From Astropecten irregularis (Eukaryota; Echinodermata; Asteroidea; Paxillosida; Astropectinidae): a stretch of 64,000 bases of DNA. Below are positions 54,001 to 64,000 of the stretch, one piece after another (position 1 is the first letter of the stretch; each line of letters begins with the position of its first letter). The position numbers and the translations under genes are program-made. Below the pieces are notes generated by a model that was not told where the DNA came from, searched no databases, and worked only from the letters and a program-made list of their open reading frames with translations. The DNA is taken from the NCBI GenBank assembly GCA_963971285.1, contig OZ020246.1, positions 23,472,494-23,536,493 on the forward strand, given 5' to 3'.

Positions 54001-57000
54001 ATAGGTGCCCTGGCGCCACTTTTTTGGGGGGCACAAAAAAGATAACATATCTGTACTATTGAAGTTATTGGAAAAACAACGATAGATTTCAATACGGGCG
54101 TTTCACAATTTAGAGCGCCACCAAGAGGGCAGCAGGGAGAGGCCGATTTACGCGGTGCATGATGGGATATTGTCGACATTGGAAATTTTTCCCCTATACC
54201 TTCAATCGTCTTCGCCATTTAACCCACCGTATATCTTTCATCCATGGGTTTTTCTCAATGTTTTCCAGTTTGGATGTGTGTGTTGTGCATCAGAAAGATT
54301 CACAAACATAAATCATTGTGATAACACGTGAAATAAATGCACAAAACGACCCAAGAATTAGCAATAACGTTGAACGAGGGGAAAAATCTCCAATGTCGAC
54401 AATTTCCCATCATGCACTGCGTAAATCGGCCTCTCCCTGCTGCCCTCTTGGTGGCACTCTAAATTGTGAAACGCCCGTATTGCAAATTGTCTGATTTTTG
54501 TCATTGGCATCAGAAGTCAGGGGCGTAATTTTTAGCGCCAGTGACCCGGGCGCCGTTTGCCCTAGATACGCCGCTGATAAAGCGCCCTCTCTTGACCAAT
54601 AATAACTTCCCTATAAGATCTAACATTATCACATCTCCAGCATACAAAGATTTTCAAAACTTTTTAAGCAGGAGGTCGTGGGTTCGAATCCCACCTGAGC
54701 TGGTGCATGATTTTTTTTTTCATGTGCATGGTGACATATATATCTCCCCGACAAAAATCTTTATTTGACAATAAAGATTTTCAATTTGTTAATGAAATTA
54801 AATGATAAATCTTTTACTTATGTAAGCACCAAACAGAAATTTAGGACGGACAGACAGACAAACGGGTTGACAAACCGACTATTTTATATGATGATACACA
54901 CAGAGGTAGATACACTTACAGCACCAGCACCCCCTGCTATGGTTTCCCACATAGGGCCCTTCGCATACAAAAAAAAAAAAATTACAAAAAATAAGATGAA
55001 TATAATTATGACTGACAGATCGACAAGTAATTTGGTATTTTTACTGTTATTTGTTCATTTTGGTATCTTTTACTTAGTGTTATTTGATAGACAGCACATA
55101 ATACTGTAGTTAAGTTATCAAAAACAATGACAATTGGTCTTTTAAAGATGCAAAATATGGATGAAAAGAGGTACTGCGTGCCACAGCAAAGCAAATAATG
55201 CATCCAGCCCTACGGTCCAGCCCTGACAGTCTCTCATACTGAAACCTATTTGTACTGTGACTAGACCATCAGTCTTGCTTGCACCAGTATATAAGTGACT
55301 GGTTTCTCCACACTGGGCATTAACTGCTGCCTTGCTGTGTACTAGCCTAGTACGCCTCCCAGTCCTAGTTGTACCATAAAGAGTTTATAGGACTGTGAGG
55401 GGCACCTAGTCAATAATCCCCCCATCTACACAGCCAATACAAACAGACAGCTAAACAGACAGACAGACGAAGGATTCACAAGATCGACTCACAGCTCCTG
55501 CACCTCCTGCCACGGTCTCGTAATGCCCAACATCATTGTCACCAAACGCTGTGTTATTCATGCAGCCCTTCACATGAACATGGAAAACAAAGCACAAAAG
55601 CACATCAGTCAAAAAAATATTTCTCATCACATTTAAGGCAATACATGGACAGGCAAGTTAAACTTGTTTTTGTTTTAATAATTCAAATGATTTATTTTTG
55701 TAATGCGCAGTACAGTATATTCATATAGTAGCTGCACAATACAAATGACCATTCAATACACAGTGACAATTGTATGACAGTTCTCAGGCTAAATTTGCAC
55801 TTTTGGAATCTTGGGGCCTTCCTCAGAGCTTTTAATTTGCTCCGGCTCAGGCTCCGGCTCCATTTCATGAATCCACTATAAAATTTACGGGTATCAAAAT
55901 AGAGGCTTCTGACTGCGGTTCAGAAGTAGATTCTCTGGTTTGAAAACAGAGCTTCAGCTTCAATGAAAAATCACAGGCTATATTTTCATCATATGGATTA
56001 CAGAAACGAAGCCGAAGCATGAGCCGGAGCCAAGCTTTGAGGAAGGCCCTCTGATTTCTTGCCAGCTTTGGCTCTAGGAATATACGTCATGACTTCTAAT
56101 TTGCAACAAATAAATTATCAGTATCATTATCGTTATTCTTAACACAGCACAAATGCATTAATTGCAGGTGAAATACATACACTAAACTTACCTGACTTGC
56201 CGCGCAGACACCAAACGCTTTCAGGATGACGTCGACTACGCGTTGGGAAGTCAGGACGTTGCCCCCAACGACTGCCGCATTCGGAGATGGATCCAGGATG
56301 CTCCCTTTAGGGATGTTCAACTGGACGGGCTTCAAACAACCCTAGGGAATGGAAGAGGTCGAAGGTCAAGAGTTAAGATGCTAGTCTTCGTTCAAGCCAC
56401 TTGCAATGGTGGCTATTATGTACAAAATGTCTCCTCAAATGAACCTTATCGGACATAGCCTGTCTTTGGCACTATGCATGTGCACACAAAGGACAGTGGG
56501 TAATCTTGTGGCAAATGACTACAGCACTCGGCGCAAGCCCTATCAGCAACATCACCTGGAATGCTTTGCGCATACCCCGTTTGGAGTGGGCCCGTTTTGG
56601 GTTATCTTCGATAAGGTCCTGCAATGGATGTTTGGTTTGGTTTGGTATCTTCTTTAACTGTACACAAAATCACAAGTTATGCACATAAATAGAAATACAC
56701 AATATTTACATTACATGTAATCACAAATGAATGCATATACTAGATGAAGATGAAGGGTGTAAAGGTGTCTACATTGGAAGATAATTCTAATCTATAACAA
56801 GCTTGTCTTGGCGTTATGAATAAACATGTTCAGGGCACCTCCATCAGAATGCCACCCATATACATGTAATGGTTCATTAGAAGAATGGGATAAATATCTG
56901 AATGATTAATAAACTTCAAAGTTTCATTCATGGTACCTGATTGAGTGGGACATCATGACCGATCATACAGCGCAGGCAGTATATAATAGCTGACATTACG

Positions 57001-60000
57001 ACAGCTCGGGGTGCGTTGCAGTTACCGTAGACCTCGGGACCAGTACCGGTAAAGTCAAAGAATGCTGTACCCTGCAGGGAAAAATGGAAGACAAGGATTG
57101 AATTTGTTGCTGCTATAAAAGCCTGACGCTACATGGACACTGCACATATCCAGCCCCAACCTGGTGGAATGACCCATAATAGAATGGTACAAGTCTGCTG
57201 ATGCTACATGGACACCGTACAAATCCTGCCCCAACCTGGTGGAATGACCCATAATAGAATGGTACAAGTCTGCTGATGCTACATGGGCACCGTACAAATC
57301 CTGCCCCAACCTGGTGGAATGACCCATAATAGAATGGTACAAGTCTGCTGATGCTACATGGACACTGTACAAATCCTGCCCCAACCTGGTGGAATGACCC
57401 ATAATAGAATGGTACAAGTCTGCTGATGCTACATGGACACCGTACAAATCCTGCCCAAACCTGGTGGAATGACCCATAATAGAATGGTACAAGTCTGCTG
57501 ATGCTACATGGACACTGTACAGATCCTGCCCCAACCTGGTGGAATGACCCATAATAGAATGGTACAAGTCTGCTGATGCTACATGGACACCGTACAAATC
57601 CTGCCCCAACCTGGTGGAATGACCCATAATAGAATGGTACAAGTCTGCTGATGCTACATGGACACTGTACAAATCCTGCCCCAACCTGGTGGAATGACCC
57701 ATAATAGAATGGTACAAGTCTGCTGATGCTACATGGACACCATACAAATCCTGCCCCAACCTGGTGGAATGACCCATAATAGAATGGTACAAGTCTGCTG
57801 ATGCTACATGGACACCATACAAATCCTGCCCCAACCTGGTGGAATGACCCATAATAGAATGGTACAAGTTTGCTGATGCTACCAGGACTTCTAACTTGAG
57901 ACTGACCTCCTCCACATCAATGTCAATGCTGAGAGTAATGGGCGTGCCGTCGTCCATGTGATCCGTGGCAGTCAGTCTGGTCTGACCCGTCTTGGCCAAG
58001 GTGTTCCGGCCGATCTCCTGCAGCATCTCCCGGACGGCTATCTCAGCATTGCTCTGGATGTGGCCCATGTAGGCCAGAATGACCTCCAGGCTGTAGGCAT
58101 CAATCAGCTCCTTGATTAAAGTGATGCCCTGATGAGGCAAGAAAGAGGATTATGACCATGTTGATCAAGTCCATGAGGGCACTCTATCAATTCTAATCAA
58201 TAGGATTGCTTGCTTCTTCAGTTACACACAATATATAAACATCATCATTACTTCATCAAGCTTACTGCTGGGCCCTTTTCCAAACCTCGGCTCTGGCTCA
58301 GGCTCCATTTCGTGAATCCATTCTAAAACAACGAGAATCAAAATAGAGCCTTTTGGCTATGGTTTGGAAGTATAGAATCTCTATTTTGAACAATTGCAAG
58401 AAAACAGAGATTCAGCTTCAATGAAAAACCATAACCTATATTTTCAGCATATGGATGACAGCGCCGGAAAGGGCCTTGGCATCACAAACAGAACTATTTG
58501 AATCTGCCAGTATCTCCTACCTTCTGATTGGCTGCAACTTGTGCCCTAAGGTCGGCAAGGTTGTCATGAAGATTCCTGGTACCGCTGCTCCCTGGTATCA
58601 GGCCTGGTGCCTTGAATGCTTCTATTACATCTGTCGTCAAGGGTTGAACAAAGTAGAACAAGTAGAAGCAACTAGTCAGCAAAATGACAGTTTGGTAGAG
58701 TTAAAGATAGCACCCCAGCAACCATTTCCAAGGCTACACAGAGTCTACTCTTGTGGACTTCATAAAAACCCATTAAACTCAAGCTACCATTACGGCAAGG
58801 AAAGTTTCTTTACCGGCATAAATATTACAGGAAAAATACATGGAATCAGGAAAAGACTGTATCACCTACATGTAGGTCACGATCAGCTCAGGAGGGATTC
58901 GAACCTGCAACAGATTCCTGTACTGCCTGAAAAGTAACAGTGCGACAATCTGAATCCACCTTCTTGTATTCTTGAAACAAATGTTCAGAATCTACGTACG
59001 TACCTTCTTCCTGGAAGCTACCATCTTTGACCAGTTTGAACGTCTTGAAGACGGCCCCTTCCTCAGTGAGGTACTTGGAGTTGGGAGGCATGGAGCCCGG
59101 TGAGATTCCACCAATGTCAGCATGATGGCCACGGCTAGCAACGTAGAAGACCGGTCTGGGTGTGCCCGGATAGAAAACCTGGGCGACAAAAAGCAAGCAT
59201 ATGTTTGCTGAATGCAACTGGCAAACGCGCAATAGCAGATGACAACTGCTTTTCTGGCAAATATCCAAACATGCAATGGGTGACTACCGCACCGTCCATT
59301 GGACAAATTTCAGTAAGCCTATGATACATGACTATATAGCTACTGCACTTTGGGCAGATATCCAAACATGCTATTGGTCACTAGCTACTAAACATCTGGC
59401 AAAATTCTCAACATGCAATGGGTGACTACTGCAATTTGGGCAACTTTCCAAACATGCCATGGATACATGTACTTTTGGCAGATATCCAAACATGCTATTG
59501 GTCACTAGCTACTAAACATCTGGCAAAATTCTCAACATGCAATGGGTGACTACTGCAATTTGGGCAACTTTCCAAACATGCCATGGATACATGTACTTTT
59601 GGCAGATATCCAAACATGCTATTGGTCACTAGCTACTACACATCTGGCAAAATTCTTAACATGCAATGGGTGACTACTGCAATTTTGGCAACTTTCCAAA
59701 CATGCCATGGATACATGTACTTTTGGCAGATATCCAAACATGCAACAGGTGACTACTGAACTGTTGGCAAATTTTCAAACATGCAATGGATTACAGCTGC
59801 ACTTTTGGCAAATATCCAACCATATAATAGGTGACCACTACATGCTCCAAACAAAACAAAAGTCTGTGTATGATTATAGCCCACCTGAGAAATATCTGAC
59901 AGGGACTATAGGACTTAAATTTGTCCGCAACGTTCCAAATTCGATGCTGGACGGAATGCAGCTATATACTTACTGGAGTAATGACTGTCAGATCGGGAAG

Positions 60001-63000
60001 ATGGCTGCCCCCAGCACAAGGATGATTGGTCAGAATCACATCGCCTTCCTTCAAATCCTCGCCGAGGAATTTCATCTGGAAATGATATCAGGGAAATGTA
60101 AAAGTCATCTACCATTCCAGAGTAAATCACACACGTAGCAATGAAATGCAGTCTTTCGCCATTGTTACCACGTGTGTAAATGCAAGCCCTATTAAATGTT
60201 GTATGACAACAAAGTGTGACATGGTATAAACTATTACATAACACCTTAGTAGATCCTTGTCATTTGATTGGAGGATTGTATGTCACGTGATATTTGATAA
60301 ATAGACCAATTCATGGCTTACGTCTCAACCGTTGAAATTTGTTCCATCCACCGTGCATTTTTGGTGCCATCCGATTTGTACCATTGCACGCCAGGGACTC
60401 TAATACGTGATTGGTCAAGCGGCGTTCCATTTATTTGTCACTGCGTGCGCGCGTACGCGTTGGTGTGCAACGCGCATTACTGTTATAAGAGCATATTATA
60501 GTTTGCCAAGATTTTAAGCTTTTTTTTGTCTCGCTAACTCTTAAAATGTTATCCTCCAATCAAAATCAAATGACAAAGATCTACTTAGATGTTATATAAA
60601 ACAAATAATGAATGTTTCACATTCGTAGAATGGAAAAAATAATTTCATTCGGTGACAGATGGACTGTTCCATTCCACTCGGCTTCGCCTCGTGAAATGGA
60701 ACAGTCCATCTGTCACCTCATGAAATTATTTTTACCATTCCACTCATAAACATTCATTATTTGTATACCATCCCATATGTTTTACATCCCAAGTCTTTGC
60801 TCAATGCTTGGACTCCAGCTCCCATTTCAGCTCCTTTTTTTATTTTTATTTTGAGATACAGGTACCAAAACTGAAGCTTTGGGCTTTTCTCCTAAAGCAG
60901 ACACTCTGTTTTGAACGGGAAAAATAGACCCTCAACTTAATATTTTGAGGTTTATTTGGGTGAGGGCGATGAAGCCTAAGCTCGAGCCTGAGCAGAGGTC
61001 TTTGTTTAACTATGGGCCTTTACGAAACGGAGGCAAAGGCTCAGGCTAAGGCTCCAGCTCTGACTTCCATATGCTGAAAATATAGGGTTTTTTTTTTTCA
61101 TCGAAGCTGAAGCTCTGTTTTCCTTTTCAAACCAGAGAATCAAAATTCGTCTAATTTGATACCTGTTATTTCAGAATGGATTCACGAAATGGAGCCGGAG
61201 CCTTAGACAGAGCCGGAGCCTGAGACGGAGCCAGAGCCTCCGTTTCTTAAACAGCCTGTAAATTCATAAATAGACTGGCTCCTACCTGGTACTGCACCGT
61301 CTCCTGCATAGCACCAAGGTGTACTGGTATGTGAGGGGCGTTGGCTACCAGACCGCCATCAAAACCAAACATTGCACATGAGAAATCAAGCCTCTCCTAT
61401 AAAAAACAAAAAATCAAACATCAACAGAATTTGAAGGATTTTAATGAAAACTAGACATCTATGGCTGTTGCAAACAGCACATAGGGCTTTTCCGCATATG
61501 ATATTATCAATTAAATTACAAATTAAAACTGTTTTACAAAGAAAGGGATCCCTTAATGGACAATTGAAAAAAAATCATAATCCTAGATCTTACCACTTTG
61601 GAATGAGGATCTACTTCCTGTTTAACCGGAAGTAGAGGTCACAGAGGTCAAGCATTGTGTCTCAAAGAAAGACGTACATTGCCTAACATTCCCTTTTGGT
61701 GAAAGAATAATGATCCTAGCTCTTACCACTTTTAAATGAGGAGCTACTTCCGGTTTGACCGGAAGTAGAGGTCACAGAGGTCAAGCAATATAACACAAAT
61801 TAAAGACCTTGCCTAACATTGACCTTTGGTGAAAGAATAATGATTACAGCTCTAACCAATTTTAAATGAGGAGCTACTTCCTGTTTGACCGGAAGTAGAG
61901 GTCACAGGGGTCAACCAATGTATCACAAAGAAGGACCTTGCCTAACATTCACTTTTGGTGAAAGAATCATGATCCTGGCTCTTACCACTTTTAAATGAGG
62001 AGCTACTTCCTGTTTGACCGGAAGTAGAGGTCACAGGGGTCAAGCAGTGTGTCACAAAGAAAGACCCTGCCTAACAATCAGTTTTGGTGAAAGAATCAAC
62101 TTAATATCTCAAACCGTTGATTTTTTGTTGATTTTTAAAGATTTTGATTATTAAATTCAAATCGCTGGTCACATGACACCTGATGACGTCATGGAGACGA
62201 AAAGTTTCGGGGCACAAGTACCCTATATGGACTTCCTTCAGACCAAGTTTGGTTAAAACCGATTGTTTTAAAGTGACCAAAGTGGCACGTAGAATGCCCC
62301 TGTACAAAGTCTATACGAAATTTGGCTGAAGAAGATTAAGAAGAAGAAGAAAAAAGAAAAAACAGAACAAAAAAAAAGGCTTTTCGCTTCCGCGAAAAAG
62401 CCAATGAGATTCTTCACATGATTTCAATAGGAGAGGAGTCTTAATTATCAGCATATTTGTTGAATGCAACATCTGCACTTGACAAATAATAGACTTCTGA
62501 CAGCACACAATTGGCAAAACTGCAGGTTCGCCACTCATGAATATTAATCATGAATATAAATGATTTCCACTACGTTGGTGAAGGGCAAGCCTAATTTGCA
62601 TATGAATATTAATATTGAGTCAGGACTGAACCGTGCAGTACACATGTACAGTCACCCAGGATCATTGTGTGCAATGCACATATACACGTTCAAGAATATT
62701 GAACTTCAATGGCCAATAAATAATGCACATCACCAAGAAGAGACTTTCTCCTTCGGACTAATCTTCCGTCATCCTCATGAACAAACAAACAAGCATTGAC
62801 AAAGATAGTAAGTGCTTGGAGTTAGGAGGGCCTGACGCGTTTCGATCCTAGCAGGATCTTATATCGTAGGCTAATTGACAAGAGGACAAGAACATGCAAA
62901 CTTAAAGATACATATAATTAAACGGATGAAGGGATAAGAACAAAGGGGGTTGGGTAGGCAAGTGTGAGCAGGGAAAGAGGGGGTGGGGTAGATAAGATAA

Positions 63001-63414
63001 TAAGTCACACCTCACACGGGAACCACCACCTGACCACTTCAACAAAAGTCTTTTACATACCGACAACAGCTAATTTGCTCTTCCTGTCTGTCCAACAGTG
63101 ACCAGTAGACAGACAAACAATCAAGCAGACAAACGAACAGACACAAAAAAAGGCACAAACAAACATTGATGAAGGCTGCTTAGAGTTAATAAGGAGGGCC
63201 TGGCATTTCAATCCAAACAGGATCTTTCAAGTTCTCAAAGGCTACAAGGGGTTGATGATGTATGTCAGTGACGTACCTTGATGTTGGTGGATATGGCCGT
63301 TCTCTGTAGAATCCTGCCCATCTGCTCAGCGGTGCTCATGAAACGATGTGAGAAGATGGACAGCTGAATGGTGTCTAGCTCTGTGCCGATCGTTTGAACC
63401 TTGCCACTGCCAAT
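51090..63414 (-). CDS. OPLAH: 5-oxoprolinase, C-terminal half (13 exons; 5' end outside window)
   Basis: Exons: 63414-63277, 61396-61286, 60075-59974, 59178-59004, 58630-58521, 58128-57907, 57071-56937, 56341-56192, 55567-55493, 53475-53393, 52594-52434, 51840-51743 and 51269-51090 (stop TGA). All borders are GT-AG and phases chain, giving 1740 nt and 579 aa, about 45% of the usual 1280-1290 aa. This is the hydantoinase B-type half of the ATP-dependent cytosolic enzyme that opens 5-oxoproline to glutamate in the gamma-glutamyl (glutathione) cycle. Family marks in order: [180 protein letters not shown]. The ATP-grasping N-terminal half lies beyond 64 kb. No break was seen in these exons. Confidence 0.95.
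51966..52303. mobile_element. MITE family C, diverged copy
   Basis: The right end GCTTTATGAAATTGGCCCC is clear, and TTTGGTTGCTAATTCTGTTT matches other copies; the left end is blurred. In the 5-oxoprolinase intron after exon 11. Confidence 0.5.
52735..52980. mobile_element. MITE family B split by a SINE
   Basis: Left piece CAGGCCCTCCTAACAACTAG with TTTCAGGTCATTATTTTGGC; right piece AGATTGAAACGTGTCAAGCC then CTCCTAACTCC. Between them lies the tRNA-derived SINE at 52842-52948. A simple nested insertion is likely. Confidence 0.5.
52842..52948 (-). mobile_element. tRNA-derived SINE
   Basis: Minus-strand A box GATAGCTCAGTTGGTAGAGC, B box CCAGTTCGAATCCC and the TTTGTTCACTTTTCAATGG body match the SINE in peptide deformylase intron 2. 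It has a 9-base anticodon loop, so it is not a tRNA gene. Confidence 0.65.
53953..54576. mobile_element. hAT-like MITE with a second MITE inside
   Basis: Tips CAGTGGTGTATTGGGG and CTAGATACGCCGCTG are inverted and of the CAGNGGCGTA type. Flanking 8-mers ATGAAGCA and ATAAAGCG match at six of eight bases. It includes a G run of about 24 bases at 53965-53988. Confidence 0.55.
54091..54481. mobile_element. Nested MITE with arms of about 105 bp
   Basis: Left AATACGGGCGTTTCACAATT and right AATTGTGAAACGCCCGTATT are exact complements. The arms continue through AGGGCAGCAGGGAGAGGCCG and TGCATGATGGGA; the central part is about 180 bp. Confidence 0.75.
54660..54730 (+). repeat. tRNA-like SINE fragment (B box only)
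   Basis: GTCGTGGGTTCGAATCCCAC followed by a T-run. Only the 3' part of a tRNA-like head is present. Confidence 0.35.
54920..54958 (-). pseudogene. Decayed or cassette duplicate of 5-oxoprolinase exon 9
   Basis: 39 nt with an AAG acceptor behind a long T tract and a GTAAGTG donor. It encodes [13 protein letters not shown], which repeats the end of exon 9 ([10 protein letters not shown]) after an internal loss of 36 nt. Phase is 0-0, so inclusion would add 13 residues without shifting frame. Both this copy and exon 9 have CAGACAGAC-rich flanks, pointing to a local tandem duplication. The repeated GGAGA motif would be out of place in the enzyme, so it is more likely a relic. Confidence 0.6.
55810..56052. 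mobile_element. MITE family E, full copy
   Basis: GGGCCTTCCTCAGAGC to GAGCCAAGCTTTGAGGAAGGCCC, about 240 bp. It lies between 5-oxoprolinase exons 8 and 9. Confidence 0.65.
57125..57880. repeat. 75-bp minisatellite, 10 units, in 5-oxoprolinase intron
   Basis: Ten units containing CAACCTGGTGGAATGACCCA and AGAATGGTACAAGTCTGCTG, nearly identical. It begins about 26 bp inside the intron after exon 6. On the gene strand the array is open in the exon's frame, so an open frame runs from exon 6 through all units (25-residue repeat with [17 protein letters not shown]), but a second frame is open as well. Confidence 0.9.
58267..58479. mobile_element. MITE family E, diverged tips
   Basis: GGGCCCTTTTCCAAACC and CCGGAAAGGGCCTTGG tips; the body has CATTTCGTGAATCCATTCTA and CAGCATATGGATGACAG. 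It ends 42 bp from exon 5. Confidence 0.6.
59215..59830. repeat. Tandem array with 124-bp higher-order unit
   Basis: GGCAGATATCCAAACATGC recurs at 59353, 59477, 59601 and 59725, exactly 124 bp apart. Inside each unit are about three related monomers near 41 bp built on CAAACATGCAATGGGTGACT. It lies between 5-oxoprolinase exons 3 and 4. Confidence 0.8.
60238..60595. mobile_element. MITE with ATAACACCTTAGTAGATC ends
   Basis: The left tip pairs with GATCTACTTAGATGTTAT; arms of about 40 bp include TGTCATTTGATTGGAGGAT. The interior is CpG-rich (GCGTGCGCGCGTACGCG). Confidence 0.65.
60601..60764. mobile_element. MITE with ACAAATAATGAATGTTT ends (long hairpin)
   Basis: Near-complete inverted repeat, with arms containing GGTGACAGATGGACTGTTCC and loop CCACTCGGCTTCGCCTCGTG. 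It starts 5 bp after the previous MITE. Confidence 0.7.
60787..61008. mobile_element. MITE family E-like, weak copy
   Basis: AAGTCTTTGCTCAATGCTTG to AGCCTGAGCAGAGGTCTTTG, with AGATACAGGTACCAAAACTG inside. Similar layout but diverged. Confidence 0.4.
61014..61256. mobile_element. MITE family E, copy next to exon 2
   Basis: TGGGCCTTTACGAAACGGAG and CTCCGTTTCTTAAACAGCC tips; ATGGATTCACGAAATGGAGC inside; several GAGCCG/GAGCCT hexamers. It ends 30 bp from 5-oxoprolinase exon 2. Confidence 0.6.
61441..62402. mobile_element. Helentron-like non-autonomous element with tandem core
   Basis: Left part GACATCTATGGCTGTTGCAA then CACATAGGGCTTTT; four tandem units of about 130 bp (61590-62095) each with GAGCTACTTCC and GACCGGAAGTAGAGGTCA; then a unique segment ending at a hairpin, GGCTTTTCGC TTCC GCGAAAAAGCC (62378-62402). 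A central tandem array plus a 3' terminal hairpin is the layout of Helentron-derived elements (inference). In the 5-oxoprolinase intron between exons 1 and 2 of those listed. Confidence 0.45.
62818..63060. mobile_element. MITE family B, single arm
   Basis: GGAGTTAGGAGGGCCTGACG then CGTTTCGATCCTAGCAGGAT matches the left arm at 4133; the second arm is absent. Confidence 0.5.
63176..63245. mobile_element. MITE family B, short arm fragment
   Basis: AAGGAGGGCCTGGCATTTCA, then CAAACAGGATCTTTCAAG. It ends about 30 bp from 5-oxoprolinase exon 1. Confidence 0.45.
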
Positions 63415-63654
63415 CTGAAAAGATTCCCCCAAAAGACACCAATTTGTATGTTTTACAAATGTTGACACTAGTTTATGCCTCAAATATCTAGTCTACATGC
63501 TTCTATTGCAATGTTCATTTATGTAATAATTATGAAATACAACATACAGGGTGGAGGAATTAAATGCTATGGTACTGATGATGAGGTGTATGTATCAATC
63601 CATTTCAATTGAAGCTGCAAAGAGACCATCAGGTCTAGTCCCATTGTTGAGGAT

Positions 63655-64000
63655 TGATAAGAAGGCATTCATTGCTGCCTTGCTGTGGACTATATGTAGG
63701 TACCCCTCTCAGTCCTATCGGTACTGTAAAGAGATCATCAGTCTTGTTTCAGTGTGAGGGACCAGTTTCCCCACACCATAGGGATGAAGGCATTCATTGC
63801 TGCCATGCTGTGGACTACATGTAGATACCCCTCCCAGTCCTATCGGTACTGTGAAAAGACCATCAGTCTTGTTTCAGTGTGAGGGACTGGTTTCTCTAAA
63901 CCATAGGGACGGAGGCATTCATAATTGTTGCCTTGCTGTACATGCGGACAAGGTACATCTTCAAGACCTACTTGTAATATAAACAGAGCATCAGTCCTGT
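63655..64000. repeat. Tandem repeat of about 127 bp, running off the window
   Basis: Units at about 63655, 63782 and 63909 share GGCATTCATTGCTGCC, CAGTCCTATCGGTACTGT and CATCAGTCTTGTTTCAGTGT. A diverged relative is seen at about 55220-55390 (CATCAGTCTTGCTTGC, CTGCTGCCTTGCTGTG). Confidence 0.7.

Noticed and set aside
57055-58140. A single 361-residue repeat protein read through exon 6 and the minisatellite
   Set aside because: Exon 6 ends at a good GTCAGT donor at 57907 and joins exon 7 in frame, matching the enzyme family. The repeat sits in the intron, and two of its three frames are open simply because the unit is 75 bp.
59215-59830. CRISPR-like array
   Set aside because: The spacing is regular, but the intervening sequence is also repeated, and this is an animal intron.

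Overview
The window is a piece of an animal nuclear genome. Its genes are split by GT-AG introns, it carries two LTR retrotransposons and LINE remnants, and the intergenic DNA is packed with MITEs and tRNA-derived SINEs. The protein set (coactosin, a mitochondrial-type peptide deformylase, an orphan rhodopsin-family GPCR and 5-oxoprolinase) and the Ty3/Gypsy elements suggest a marine invertebrate, perhaps a deuterostome such as an echinoderm. That placement is an inference; nothing in the sequence fixes it.

Layout. About 0-3.8 kb holds a LINE 3' end and MITEs. A coactosin-like gene (minus strand, four coding exons) runs from 9.89 kb down to 3.87 kb. A second, diverged coactosin first exon lies at 31.7 kb on the same strand and ends in the same splice phase; no further coactosin exons were found between, so it is probably an alternative first exon. 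The interval between the two first exons holds two LTR retrotransposons that look whole and young: Gypsy-1 (plus strand, 10693-20380, LTRs of 1331 bp), with an extra zinc-finger ORF after pol, and Gypsy-2 (minus strand, 22194-30474, LTRs of about 978 bp), with a PB1-like domain at the front of gag. About 31.8-36.2 kb is MITE-rich DNA.

Peptide deformylase (minus, three exons) lies at 36.4-39.7 kb. A LINE endonuclease remnant lies at 41.5-42.4 kb, and a truncated duplicate of the GPCR 5' end at 42.8-43.3 kb. The intronless GPCR (minus) lies at 45.3-46.5 kb. From 51.1 kb to the right edge is the 3' half of 5-oxoprolinase (13 exons, minus); the 5' half lies beyond the window. Its introns hold several tandem arrays, nested hAT-like MITEs, a Helentron-like element with a tandem core, and a decayed in-phase duplicate exon.

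All four host genes are on the minus strand. They have unrelated housekeeping or receptor roles, so no joint pathway is implied. At least six MITE families recur; the commonest (TTAA target site, about 370 bp) has about 15 whole or partial copies. Exon borders were read by eye from splice signals, reading phase and remembered family sequences. No alignment or database search was run.
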